Assembly (NCBI GenBank): GCA_044356825.1
Contig: JBIKVM010000036.1
Coordinates: 1-18,499, forward strand
DNA from: JAUREX01 sp044356825
GTDB lineage: Bacteria > Pseudomonadota > Alphaproteobacteria > Rhodobacterales > Rhodobacteraceae
Length of the DNA stretch: 18,499 bases
Direction of reading: 5' to 3'
Shown: positions 7,382-14,880 of the stretch, in pieces
How the letters are laid out: each line of letters starts with the position of its first letter
Numbering within the stretch: the first letter of the stretch is position 1
Position numbers and translations under genes: made by a program
The notes under the pieces: generated by a model
The model's database searches: none
The model's input: only the letters and a program-made list of their open reading frames with translations
Told to the model about the DNA's origin: nothing

Positions 7382-8167
7382 TCAGCCGGCCGGTTCGGGC
7401 GACGCTGCGGGCAGGCCGCGAAAGCCCTGCGCCACGACGTATTTCTCGGCGCTGTCGGACCGGCTCGCGGGCGGCTTGATGTTCGAGACCTTGGCGAAGG
7501 CCTGCTTGAGCTTGGCCTGAAGCCCGCCCTCGGCGCCGCCCGCGAGCACCTTGGCCACGAAGGTGCCGCCGGGCGCGAGGACATCGAGCGCGAAATCGGC
7601 CGCGGCCTCGCACAGCGCCACGATCCGCAGATGGTCGGTCTGCCGGTGGCCCGACGAGGCCGCCGCCATGTCCGAGAGCACGACATCGGCCTGCCCCCCG
7701 AGCAGCGCCTTGACCGCGGCCTCCGCGCCCTCGTCGAGGAAATCCATCTGGTGAACCTCGGCCCCCGCGAGCGGATCGACCGCCTGCAGGTCGATCCCGA
7801 GCACCCGCCCCTGCGCCTTGCCCGGACGGTCGCCGCGCGCGTTCACCCGCGCCACCGCCACCTGCAGCCAGCCGCCCGGCGCGCAGCCCAGATCGACGAC
7901 GCGCGCGCCGGGGCGCAGGAAACCGAGGCGATCGTCAAGCTCGATCAGCTTGAAGGCGGCGCGGCCACGATAGCCCTCGGCCTTGGCGCGCGCCACATAG
8001 GGATCGTTCAGTTGCCGCTCGAGCCAGCGGGTCGAGGACAGCTTGCGCCCCTTGGCCGTCTTGACGCGCACGCGCAGTTCGCGCCGGCCGCGCCCCGAGG
8101 TCGTGCCCGTGCCGGACCCCGAGCCGCCCCCCGAGCCGCCCCCAGATCCCGATCCGCCCCCGCTCAT
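7382..8167 (-). CDS. rlmE: 23S rRNA (uridine2552-2'-O)-methyltransferase RlmE (FtsJ/RrmJ)
   Basis: A SAM-dependent methyltransferase that 2'-O-methylates U2552 of the 23S A-loop late in 50S assembly. It has 261 aa, about 50 more than E. coli RlmE. The SAM motif VVDLGCAPGGW is at 90-100. The family's K-D-K-E catalytic tetrad can be placed at Lys73 (RAAFKL), Asp166 (LSDMA), Lys206 (FVAKV) and Glu241 (SAEKYVV). Residues 2-21 are a Gly/Ser/Thr-only segment, followed by a basic stretch before the conserved RWLERQLNDPYV. The start at 8167 overlaps the upstream ppx/gppA-like stop codon as ATGA (8164-8167), implying translational coupling, so the Gly/Ser segment is probably translated. An in-frame restart closer to the conserved domain is not evident. 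Confidence 0.94.
   Translation of the reverse strand: MSGGGSGSGGGSGGGSGSGTGTTSGRGRRELRVRVKTAKGRKLSSTRWLERQLNDPYVARAKAEGYRGRAAFKLIELDDRLGFLRPGARVVDLGCAPGGWLQVAVARVNARGDRPGKAQGRVLGIDLQAVDPLAGAEVHQMDFLDEGAEAAVKALLGGQADVVLSDMAAASSGHRQTDHLRIVALCEAAADFALDVLAPGGTFVAKVLAGGAEGGLQAKLKQAFAKVSNIKPPASRSDSAEKYVVAQGFRGLPAASPEPAG
8104..8164 (-). repeat. Gly/Ser-coding low-complexity repeat at the 5' end of rlmE
   Basis: The first 21 codons of rlmE are built from GGN/TCN-type codons. They include two adjacent copies of a 12-bp unit (CCCCGAGCCGCC on the plus strand, near 8117-8140) and a degenerate third. Such tandem units are prone to slippage and length variation. Unit boundaries were set by eye and are approximate. 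Confidence 0.6.
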
Positions 8168-9303
8168 GCCGCGCCCCCCTCGGTCGTCAGCACGCCATCG
8201 GCCGACATCTGGTCGTAAAGAAGCCCCTCGCGCAGGCCACGGTCGGCGACCGACAGCGCATCGGTCGGCCAGACCCGCATCAGCGCCTGCAAGATCGCCG
8301 CCCCCGACATGATGAGGGTGTGCCGCTCGCGCCCGATGCGCGGATCGGTGCGCCGCCCCTCGGGGCCGAGGGCGAGGTATTCCCGGATCACCCCGTCGAT
8401 CTGCGCGCTCGTCATCGTCAGCCCGTCCACCCGCGTGCGGTCGTATCGGCGCAGCCCGAGGTGGGTCGCCGCGACCGTCGTCACCGTGCCCGAGGTGCCG
8501 ATGATCTGGAAGCCCTCGCGCCGGGTCTCGGCGTTGTAGGGCGAAAAGCCGGTCAGGTTCTCCTCGAAATGCCAGCTCATCAGGGCAAAGCGCGCGGCGT
8601 CGCTCTGGACGTCGGCGAAGGCCTCGTGCAGCGTCGCGACCCCGATCGGCACGCTGATCCAGTCGACGACGCGCGCCCCCCCCGCCGCGCCGCGCAGCCC
8701 GGGGCCGAGCGCGAGGACGGCACGCGCCCGCCCCTCGGGCGGCACCGCCGCAAGGTCGATCCAGACGAGTTCGGTCGACCCGCCGCCGATGTCGACGACA
8801 AGCAGGTTCTCGGTCGCTGGATCGATCAGCGGCGCGCAGGAGACGACGGCAAGGCGCGCCTCTTCCTCGGGCGCGATGATCTCGAGCCGAAGGCCCGTCT
8901 CGCGTTCGACCGTGCGGATGAACTCGGGCGCGTTCGAGGCGCGCCGGCAGGCTTCGGTCGCGACAAGGCGCATCCGCGCGACCCCGTGGCGTTCGAGCTT
9001 CTGCTGGCAGACCCGGAGCGCCTGCACCGTGCGCCCCATCGAGGCGCGCGACAGCCGCCCCGAGGCGCCGAGGCCCTGCCCGAGCTGGACGGTTTTGGAA
9101 AAGCTGTCGACGACATGCAGATACGATCCGCGCGGACGCGCGATCAGCATGCGGCAACTGTTCGTGCCCAGATCCAGCGCCGCATAGAGCGGCGCCGGAT
9201 CGGGCGAGACGGCGCGGGACGAACCCGTCGCACCCTTGGCGCGCCAGCCTCGCGGCGGCGCAAGTCGGGTCGCGTCCGCACCGTCGGGACGCTGGGGCGC
9301 CAC
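8164..9303 (-). CDS. Ppx/GppA-type phosphatase (exopolyphosphatase / pppGpp phosphohydrolase family)
   Basis: A 379-aa ASKHA-fold protein of the Ppx/GppA family, which hydrolyses polyphosphate and/or pppGpp. It matches the shorter, roughly 300-380-aa members without the C-terminal HD domain of E. coli PPX. Motifs are the phosphate-1 loop ALDLGTNSCRM (42-52), VATEACRRA (114-122), the acidic APEEEARLA stretch (144-152) and the phosphate-2 loop DIGGGSTELV (171-180). The substrate cannot be told from sequence. About 38 unconserved residues precede the fold. The start is a GTG at 9303 with GGAGG 7 nt upstream on the minus strand; no better ATG exists before the phosphate-1 loop. Its stop overlaps the rlmE start, forming a two-gene operon. 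Confidence 0.88.
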   Translation of the reverse strand: MAPQRPDGADATRLAPPRGWRAKGATGSSRAVSPDPAPLYAALDLGTNSCRMLIARPRGSYLHVVDSFSKTVQLGQGLGASGRLSRASMGRTVQALRVCQQKLERHGVARMRLVATEACRRASNAPEFIRTVERETGLRLEIIAPEEEARLAVVSCAPLIDPATENLLVVDIGGGSTELVWIDLAAVPPEGRARAVLALGPGLRGAAGGARVVDWISVPIGVATLHEAFADVQSDAARFALMSWHFEENLTGFSPYNAETRREGFQIIGTSGTVTTVAATHLGLRRYDRTRVDGLTMTSAQIDGVIREYLALGPEGRRTDPRIGRERHTLIMSGAAILQALMRVWPTDALSVADRGLREGLLYDQMSADGVLTTEGGAA

Positions 9304-9459
9304 GTTCCGCCCTCCGATCTTTGGTTGAGCGCGAGGTTACAGACGCCCCGCCCCCCGCGCAAGCGCCCTCGCTGTCGCTCGCATCGCGCCAAGGGTCGAA
9401 ATCCGGCGTGGACGCGGACGCGGGCGCGCTATCTGTTCGGGGCTATCGCGGAGGTTTGC

Positions 9460-9756
9460 ATGCCCGAGGTCACCATCGTCTGCTGGCGCGACATTCCCGC
9501 GCAGGTCATCGTCGGCAAGGGCCGGCGCGGCGCCAAGGTGCAGCTGTCGGAGCGGTTCGAGCAGGCCATCGACCGCTGCGCGATGAAGATCGGGGCGCGC
9601 GACACCGACAGCTACCTCGCCGAGTGGCGCAAGGCCCCGCCCTATGAGGTGGAGGGAGAGCCCGAGGAGGTCGCGAAGTCCGAGGCCGCGCGGCTCGAGG
9701 CCGAATACGACACCGCGCGGCTGCGCGCGCTCATCGACAACGAAGGTCGCCTCTGA
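9460..9756 (+). CDS. 'Virulence factor' family small protein (function unknown)
   Basis: A 98-aa soluble acidic protein beginning MPEVTIVCWRDIPAQVIVGKG. It resembles the small alphaproteobacterial family called 'Virulence_fact' in Pfam (PF13769, from memory). The name has no demonstrated basis and no function is assigned. The N-terminal half looks like a beta-alpha fold with the conserved CWRDIPAQV (9-17). The C-terminal third (about 65-98) is a charged helix. GGAGG at 9450-9454 sits 5 nt before the ATG at 9460. The 16-bp gap to the MetF-like gene suggests one transcript and a functional tie to tetrahydrofolate chemistry, perhaps as a subunit or chaperone. That tie is inference from position. 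The divergent spacer 9304-9459 shows no riboswitch I can recognise; a lone TATCTG near 9431 could be a -10 box. Confidence 0.8.
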   Translation: MPEVTIVCWRDIPAQVIVGKGRRGAKVQLSERFEQAIDRCAMKIGARDTDSYLAEWRKAPPYEVEGEPEEVAKSEAARLEAEYDTARLRALIDNEGRL

Positions 9757-9772
9757 GCAGGGGAAGAAAACC

Positions 9773-10675
9773 ATGGCACTCTTGAAACTGCGCCGCGAGG
9801 CGGCTGCCGATCCGGGCGCGCTCGCGGCCTTCCTGCAGGGCTTCTCGATCGAGGTCATGCCGCGCACGGCCGAGAAGATCGCCGATTTCCGCCCGCTCCT
9901 GCCCGCCGGCACGCGCGTCTACATCGCCCATATCGAGGGCACGCCGATTGCCGACATGGTCGCGACCGCCGCCCGGCTGCGCGCCGAGGGGTTCGAGCCG
10001 ATGCCCCATTTCCCGGCCCGAATCATCGCCGACCGCGCCACCCTCGCGGACTGGATCGCGCGCTATCGGGCTGAGGCCGGCATCCGGCAGGCGCTGCTGC
10101 TCGCGGGCGGGGTCGCCCATCCGGTGGGGGATTTCCATTCCTCGATGCAGCTGATCGAGACGGGCCTGTTCGACGGGTTCGAGCGGCTCCACGTCGCGGG
10201 CCACCCCGAGGGCAACCGCGACATCGACCCCGACGGATCGGACCGCAACGTGATGGAGGCGCTGCGCTGGAAGCAGGCCTTCACCGAGCGCACCGATGCG
10301 CGCGTGGCGCTGGCGACGCAGTTCTGCTTCGAGGCCGCCCCCGTCATCGCCTGGGTCAACCGCCTCGCGGCCGAGGGGATCTCGATCCCCGTCCACATCG
10401 GCGTCGCGGGCCCGGCGAAGCTGCAGACGATGATCAAGTTCGCCATCGCCTGCGGCGTCGGCCCCTCGCTGCGGGTGCTGCAGAAGCGCGCGAAGGACGT
10501 CACCAAGCTGCTGCTGCCGTTCGAGCCCGACGGCTTCCTTGCCGATCTCGCACGCCACAAGGCGATGAACCCGGGCTTTGGCATCGAGGCTGTGCATTTC
10601 TTCCCGCTGGGCGGCATCGGGGCCACGACGGAGTGGGTCCGCAACAACACGGGCGCCGCGGGCGCCGCAGATTGA
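9773..10675 (+). CDS. MetF-like methylenetetrahydrofolate reductase, divergent
   Basis: A 300-aa TIM-barrel flavoprotein of the MetF family, interconverting 5,10-methylene- and 5-methyl-tetrahydrofolate. The catalytic glutamate of the FEFFP motif is Glu27 in SIEVMP. TQFCFE (182-187) matches the E. coli TQFFFD strand and AGHPEGN (142-148) the AYPEVH strand. The LRGD loop, whose Asp contacts FAD in the E. coli enzyme, reads LAGG (110-113) here, so that acid is missing. The protein therefore belongs to a distinct subgroup and is probably not the biosynthetic MetF. It lies between the small 'virulence factor' gene and a MeTr-type methyltransferase (13 bp on), suggesting it oxidises methyl-THF made from methylated substrates. 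Start ATG at 9773 after AGGGGAAGAAA. Confidence 0.82.
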   Translation: MALLKLRREAAADPGALAAFLQGFSIEVMPRTAEKIADFRPLLPAGTRVYIAHIEGTPIADMVATAARLRAEGFEPMPHFPARIIADRATLADWIARYRAEAGIRQALLLAGGVAHPVGDFHSSMQLIETGLFDGFERLHVAGHPEGNRDIDPDGSDRNVMEALRWKQAFTERTDARVALATQFCFEAAPVIAWVNRLAAEGISIPVHIGVAGPAKLQTMIKFAIACGVGPSLRVLQKRAKDVTKLLLPFEPDGFLADLARHKAMNPGFGIEAVHFFPLGGIGATTEWVRNNTGAAGAAD

Positions 10676-10688
10676 AGGAGACGCGGCC

Positions 10689-11660
10689 ATGACCAGAACC
10701 GTCCTCGAATCGAAAACGAAAACCGTCGTCATCGGCTTTGACGAGCCCTTTTGTGTCATCGGCGAGCGGATCAACCCGACCGGCCGCAAGAAGCTCGCGG
10801 CCGAGCTCGAGGCCGGCGATTTCTCGACCGTCGAGAAGGACGCGCTCGAGCAGGTCGCCTGCGGGGCGATGGTGCTCGATGTGAACGCGGGCGTCGTCTA
10901 CAACTCGAACCCCAACCCCAACGAGACCGAACCCCCCCTGATGCGCCGGATGATCGAGCTGGTGCAGGGGCTGGTCGAGGTGCCGCTGTGCATCGACAGC
11001 TCGGTTCCCGGCGCGCTCGAGGCGGGGCTTGCCGTCTGTCAGGGGCGGCCGCTTTTGAACTCGGTCACCGGCGAGGAGGAGCGGCTGGAAAAGATCCTGC
11101 CGCTCGTCAAGAAATACAACGTCCCCGTCGTCGCGATCTCGAACGACGACACGGGCATTTCCGAGGATCCCGACGTCCGCTTTGCCGTCGCCAAGAAGAT
11201 CGTCGAGCGCGCGGCCGACTTCGGCATCCCGGCCCATGACATCGTCGTCGATCCGCTGGTGATGCCGGTGGGCGCGATGGCGTCGGCGGGGCGGCAGGTC
11301 TTTGCCCTCGTGCGCCGGCTGCGCGACGAGCTTGGCGTCAACACCACCTGCGGGGCGTCGAACATCAGCTTCGGCCTGCCGCACCGCCACGGGATCAACG
11401 CGGCCTTCTTGCCGATGGCGATCGGGGCGGGGATGACCTCGGCCATCATGAACCCGGTGCGCCCGGTCGAGATGGAAGCGATCCGCGCGGCGAACTTCCT
11501 GATGAACCACGACGCCAACGGCGGCGAGTGGATCCGTTTTGCCCGCGTGCTCGAGGCGGTCGAGGCCGGCACCCCCTTCCCCGAGGCGGCGGCCGCCGCG
11601 GCGGCGGCGGGCGGGCGTGGCGGGCGCAGCGGCGGGCGCGAGGGGCGCCGGCGCGGCTGA
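10689..11660 (+). CDS. Methyltetrahydrofolate:corrinoid methyltransferase (MeTr/pterin-binding family)
   Basis: A 323-aa dihydropteroate-synthase-fold protein transferring a methyl group between tetrahydrofolate and a corrinoid protein. GERINPTG (25-32) is the pterin-binding signature of MetH and MeTr. Counterparts of the Moorella MeTr pterin contacts are visible: Asp103 (CIDSS), Asn124 (LLNSV), Asp188 (VVDPL) and Asn225 (ASNIS). There is no B12 domain, so a separate corrinoid protein is needed, and none is encoded in this window. The order suggests methyl transfer onto THF followed by oxidation by the upstream MetF-like protein. AAGGAG at 10675-10680 lies 8 nt before the ATG at 10689; an in-frame ATG at 10578 is inside the previous gene. 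The tail (about 300-323) is an Ala run followed by Gly/Arg-rich sequence outside the fold. Confidence 0.85.
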   Translation: MTRTVLESKTKTVVIGFDEPFCVIGERINPTGRKKLAAELEAGDFSTVEKDALEQVACGAMVLDVNAGVVYNSNPNPNETEPPLMRRMIELVQGLVEVPLCIDSSVPGALEAGLAVCQGRPLLNSVTGEEERLEKILPLVKKYNVPVVAISNDDTGISEDPDVRFAVAKKIVERAADFGIPAHDIVVDPLVMPVGAMASAGRQVFALVRRLRDELGVNTTCGASNISFGLPHRHGINAAFLPMAIGAGMTSAIMNPVRPVEMEAIRAANFLMNHDANGGEWIRFARVLEAVEAGTPFPEAAAAAAAAGGRGGRSGGREGRRRG

Positions 11661-11667
11661 TCCCCCC

Positions 11668-12831
11668 TCAGTCGGCCTCGGCCCGGACGCGCCGCGCGCG
11701 CTCGGTCTCGGACTTGAGCTGACCGCAGGCGGCCATGATGTCTTCGCCGCGCGGCGTGCGGATGGGGCTCGCATAGCCCGCCTTGTAGACGATGTCGGCG
11801 AAGGCCTCGATCCGCGCCCAGTCCGAACGCTCATAGGGGGCGCCGGGCCAGGGGTTGAAGGGGATGAGGTTGATCTTGGCCGGGATCCCCGCGATCAGCC
11901 GTACGAGCCGCCGCGCATCCTCGTCGCTGTCGTTCACGCCCCTGAGCATGACGTATTCGAAGGTGATCCGCTCGGAGTTCGACAGGCGCGGATAGTCGCG
12001 CAAGGCCGCAAGCAGCGCCGCGATGTTCCATTTGCGGTTGATGGGCACGAGCGTGTCGCGCACCGCATCCGTGGTGGCGTGGAACGACACCGCGAGCAGG
12101 CAGCCGATTTCCTGCGCGGTGCGCGCGATCTCGGGCACGACGCCCGAGGTCGACAGCGTGATGCGCCGGCGCGACAGGCTGATCCCCTCGCCGTCCATCA
12201 CGATCTGCATCGCGTCGCGCACCGCCTCGAAATTGTAGAGCGGCTCGCCCATGCCCATGAGGACGACGTTCGACAGAAGCCGCGTCTCGTCCTTCGGCGC
12301 GCCGGGGACGGGCCATTCGCCGAGATCGTCTCGCGCGACCATCACCTGCCCCACGATCTCGGCCGCCGTCAGGTTGCGCACCAGCCGCTGCGTGCCGGTG
12401 TGGCAGAACGAGCAGGTCAGCGTGCAGCCCACCTGCGATGAGATGCACAGCGTCCCGCGATCCTCCTCGGGGATGTAGACCGTCTCGACCTCGTGCCCGC
12501 CCTCGATCCGCAAGAGGTATTTGCGCGTTCCGTCGGCCGAGACCTGCCGCACCACCACCTCGGGCAGGGCGATGCGGAAATGATCGCCGAGGAAGGCGCG
12601 GTAATCCTTGGCGAGGTTCGTCATCGCCGCAAAGTCGCGCACGCCCCAGTGATAGAGCCATTGCCACACCTGCCCCGTGCGCATCCGCGCCTGCCCCTCG
12701 GGGGTGCCGGCGGCAATGAGGGCCGCGCGCAGCCCCTCGCGTGTGAGCCCGATCAGGTTCGGGCGCGGGTCGGCCTCGGGGTCGTTGCGGCGCGGCACGG
12801 TGCGGACATCGGGGGCGATCGGGGCGGTCAT
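11668..12831 (-). CDS. rlmN: Dual-specificity RNA methyltransferase RlmN (23S A2503 / tRNA A37 C2-methyl)
   Basis: A radical-SAM enzyme that methylates C2 of A2503 in 23S rRNA and of A37 in some tRNAs. It has 387 aa, a normal length. The [4Fe-4S] cysteines are Cys136, Cys140 and Cys143 (CTLTCSFC). The two non-cluster cysteines that carry and resolve the methyl are Cys129 (TLCISSQVGC) and Cys369 (MAACGQLK). GMGEPLYN and SFHATTDAVRD are further family blocks. The start at 12831 has GAAGG at 8 nt. An ATG at 12852 is in frame, but a -10-like TATATG at the complement of 12859-12864 would put transcription initiation at about that codon. It is convergent with the methyltransferase gene (7-bp gap) and divergent from the EamA gene. 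Confidence 0.96.
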   Translation of the reverse strand: MTAPIAPDVRTVPRRNDPEADPRPNLIGLTREGLRAALIAAGTPEGQARMRTGQVWQWLYHWGVRDFAAMTNLAKDYRAFLGDHFRIALPEVVVRQVSADGTRKYLLRIEGGHEVETVYIPEEDRGTLCISSQVGCTLTCSFCHTGTQRLVRNLTAAEIVGQVMVARDDLGEWPVPGAPKDETRLLSNVVLMGMGEPLYNFEAVRDAMQIVMDGEGISLSRRRITLSTSGVVPEIARTAQEIGCLLAVSFHATTDAVRDTLVPINRKWNIAALLAALRDYPRLSNSERITFEYVMLRGVNDSDEDARRLVRLIAGIPAKINLIPFNPWPGAPYERSDWARIEAFADIVYKAGYASPIRTPRGEDIMAACGQLKSETERARRVRAEAD

Positions 12832-12858
12832 GGCGAAACCTTCGGGCGACATGGATCC

Positions 12859-12864
12859 CATATA
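12859..12864 (-). promoter_or_regulatory. Candidate -10 box of rlmN
   Basis: TATATG on the minus strand (complement of 12859-12864) matches the -10 consensus in 5 of 6 bases. No good -35 is visible at 16-18 bp. If used, the leader would be about 20 nt and would favour the internal rlmN start at 12831. Confidence 0.3.
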
Positions 12865-12933
12865 GGCGCAATCCGCGCCCGAGGGAACGCCCACCCCTTG
12901 CGGGCGGGGCGCGCATGGGGTCTTTTGCCCGCC

Positions 12934-13803
12934 ATGGCCGCATCCCCCACCCCCGTGCCCGCCGTCCGCCCACTTGCCGGGGTCGCGTGGATGCTTGCCT
13001 CGGGGCTGTCCTTCGTGGCCGTCACGGGCATCGTGCGCCATCTCGGCACCGATCTGCCGGCGGCGCAATCGGCGTTCATCCGCTATGCGATCGGGCTCTT
13101 GTTCGTGGCGCCGCTCCTGATCCGGGTCGGGCGGGATGCGGTGCGCCCCGGCACGCTCGGGCTGCACCTCGGGCGCTCGGTCGTCCATACCGGGGGCGTC
13201 GTGCTGTGGTTCTATGCGATGGCGCGCATCCCGGTGGCCGAGGTGACGGCGATCGGCTATCTGAACCCGATCCTTGCCACCATCGGCGCGGTCCTCCTGA
13301 TGGGCGAGCGGATCGCGCTGCGGCGGGGGCTTGCAATCGCGGTCGCGATGGTGGGCGCGCTGATCGTGCTGCGGCCGGGGCTGCGCGAGCTCGGCTCGGG
13401 GCATCTGGGCCAGCTCGGCGCGGCGGTGTGCTTCGCGGCCTCCTACCTCATCATGAAGCGGCTGAGCGAGGGCACGCCCGCCTCGGTCATCGTCGCGACG
13501 CTCTCGCTCGGGGTGGCGGTGGTGCTCGCGCCCTTCGCGCTCTGGGTCTGGGTGCCGGTCGGGGCGGTGCAGGTGGCCTGGCTCGCGCTGGTCGCGGCCT
13601 TCGCGACGGCGGGGCACTATACGATGACGCGGGCCTTCGCGGTCGCCCCCCTGACGGTGACGCAGCCCGTGACCTTCCTGCAACTCGTCTGGGCGACGCT
13701 TCTGGGTGCGCTCGTCTTTGGCGAGGGGGTCGATGCGGCGGTGCTGCTGGGCGGCGCCGTCATCATCGGGGCGATCAGCTACATGACCTGGCGCGAGGCG
13801 TAG
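12934..13803 (+). CDS. DMT superfamily transporter (EamA family)
   Basis: A 289-aa inner-membrane protein with two EamA repeats and about ten predicted helices, starting with GVAWMLASGLSFVAVTGIV and including NPILATIGAVLLMGERIALRR and the second-repeat PVTFLQLVWATLLGALVFGE. DMT/EamA proteins export or exchange metabolites such as amino acids, carboxylates or SAM. The substrate cannot be read from sequence, and a SAM transporter is one possibility because Rhodobacterales relatives are often annotated with such names. The start at ATG 12934 has no clear Shine-Dalgarno; a TTG three codons upstream is an alternative. The frame is open upstream opposite rlmN but has no transporter sequence there. 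It is convergent with choV across a 54-bp spacer with only a tiny GGGC/GCCC stem. Confidence 0.85.
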   Translation: MAASPTPVPAVRPLAGVAWMLASGLSFVAVTGIVRHLGTDLPAAQSAFIRYAIGLLFVAPLLIRVGRDAVRPGTLGLHLGRSVVHTGGVVLWFYAMARIPVAEVTAIGYLNPILATIGAVLLMGERIALRRGLAIAVAMVGALIVLRPGLRELGSGHLGQLGAAVCFAASYLIMKRLSEGTPASVIVATLSLGVAVVLAPFALWVWVPVGAVQVAWLALVAAFATAGHYTMTRAFAVAPLTVTQPVTFLQLVWATLLGALVFGEGVDAAVLLGGAVIIGAISYMTWREA

Positions 13804-13857
13804 CTGCGCCGCCGCCCGCTGACCCCGGCACCCGCCGAGACGAAGGGCTGAGGCCCG

Positions 13858-14880
13858 TCAGCCGCGCGGGCGGGCGAGGCGGGCGAGCACGCTCTGGCGG
13901 GTGATCCGCCGCCCGTCGGGCAGCGCAAGCTCGGGCGCCTCGCACAGCCGCTCCATCACCGCCCGGGCGGGGGTGTCGGGCGCGACGGGCGGGCTTGTGG
14001 CCTCGGGCCGCGCGGCCTCGGCCGGATCTTCAGCCAGATCTTCGGCCCGCAGCACCGAGAGCGGGTTCATGTGCGCGACGAACTCCGCGACATAGTCCGA
14101 GACGGGTGCGGCGATGATCTCGCGCGCGGTGCCGGTCTGCACGATCCGCCCGCCCTCCATCAGCGCGATGCGGTTGCCGATCTTGAATGCCTCGTCGAGA
14201 TCGTGGCTGACAAAGACGATGGTGCGCCGCAGCCTGGCCTGAAGCTCCAGCAGCTCATCCTGAAGGCGGGCGCGGATCAGCGGGTCGAGCGCCGAGAAGG
14301 GCTCATCCATCAGCAGGATCGGCGCCTCGGTGGCAAAAGCGCGCGCGAGCCCCACGCGCTGCTGCATGCCCCCCGACAGCTCGCCCACCTTGCGCCCGCC
14401 CCATTGCGACAGCCCCACGAGGTCGAGCTGCGCCGCGACGCGGCGGGCGCGCTCGGGCCCCGACACGCCCGCGAGTTCGAGGCCAAGGCCCACATTCTCG
14501 GCCACCGTCCGCCAGGGCAGAAGGCCGAACTGCTGAAAGACCATCGCGATGCGCCCGCGCCGGAGCGCGCGCAGCTGCGCCTCTGACGCCGAGCCGACCG
14601 CGACCATGCCCGCGCCGTCATGGACGCGCACCTCGCCCCGCACCACCGGGTTGAGGCCGTTGACCGCGCGCAGGAGCGTCGATTTCCCCGACCCCGAGAG
14701 GCCCATGAGCACGAGGATCTCGCCCTGCGCGACCGCGAGGCTCGCGTCATGCACGCCGAGGATCTGGCCGGTGCGCGTCTGGATCTCGGCCCGCGAGAGG
14801 CCCTGATCCATGAGCGGCAGCGCCGCCTCGGGCCGCTCGCCGAAGACGATCGAGACGCGGTCGAACTCCACCGCGTTCAT
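13858..14880 (-). CDS. choV: Choline ABC transporter ATP-binding protein
   Basis: A 340-aa ATPase of the ProV/OpuA type that powers choline import with ChoW. Motifs: Walker A GLSGSGKST (60-68), Q-loop FQQFG (115-119), signature LSGGMQQR (168-175), Walker B LLMDEP (189-194) and the H-loop in FVSHDLDEA. Like other members of the quaternary-amine branch it has an N-terminal extension of about 40 residues before the ATPase core (MDQGLSRAEIQTRTG, typical of ProV/ChoV) and a C-terminal regulatory region. That region lacks an obvious tandem CBS pair. Its ATG overlaps the choW stop as ATGA at 14877-14880, so translation is coupled. A frame open back to 15843 is a shadow opposite choW and not a fusion. 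Confidence 0.93.
   Translation of the reverse strand: MNAVEFDRVSIVFGERPEAALPLMDQGLSRAEIQTRTGQILGVHDASLAVAQGEILVLMGLSGSGKSTLLRAVNGLNPVVRGEVRVHDGAGMVAVGSASEAQLRALRRGRIAMVFQQFGLLPWRTVAENVGLGLELAGVSGPERARRVAAQLDLVGLSQWGGRKVGELSGGMQQRVGLARAFATEAPILLMDEPFSALDPLIRARLQDELLELQARLRRTIVFVSHDLDEAFKIGNRIALMEGGRIVQTGTAREIIAAPVSDYVAEFVAHMNPLSVLRAEDLAEDPAEAARPEATSPPVAPDTPARAVMERLCEAPELALPDGRRITRQSVLARLARPRG

Noticed and set aside
4927..7686. A minus-strand frame open from 7686 to the 4483-4926 gene, as if one protein of over 1000 residues
   Set aside because: It runs antisense to typA and out of frame with the GFA gene, and its composition is Arg/Ala/Pro-rich with no domain. Only the last 147 codons have their own ribosome site and plausible protein character.
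8320..9459. An upstream extension of the 98-aa 'virulence factor' gene through the ppx/gppA-like region
   Set aside because: It is antisense to a well-supported gene; the ATG at 9460 has a GGAGG site and begins the conserved sequence.
9304..9459. Possible SAM, SAH or cobalamin riboswitch ahead of the one-carbon operon
   Set aside because: I could find no B12 box or SAM/SAH core motif by eye, and the spacer is only 156 bp and shared with a divergent gene.
12832..13683. A minus-strand extension of rlmN opposite the EamA transporter
   Set aside because: Conserved RlmN sequence begins after 12831, and the stretch is antisense to a good membrane protein.
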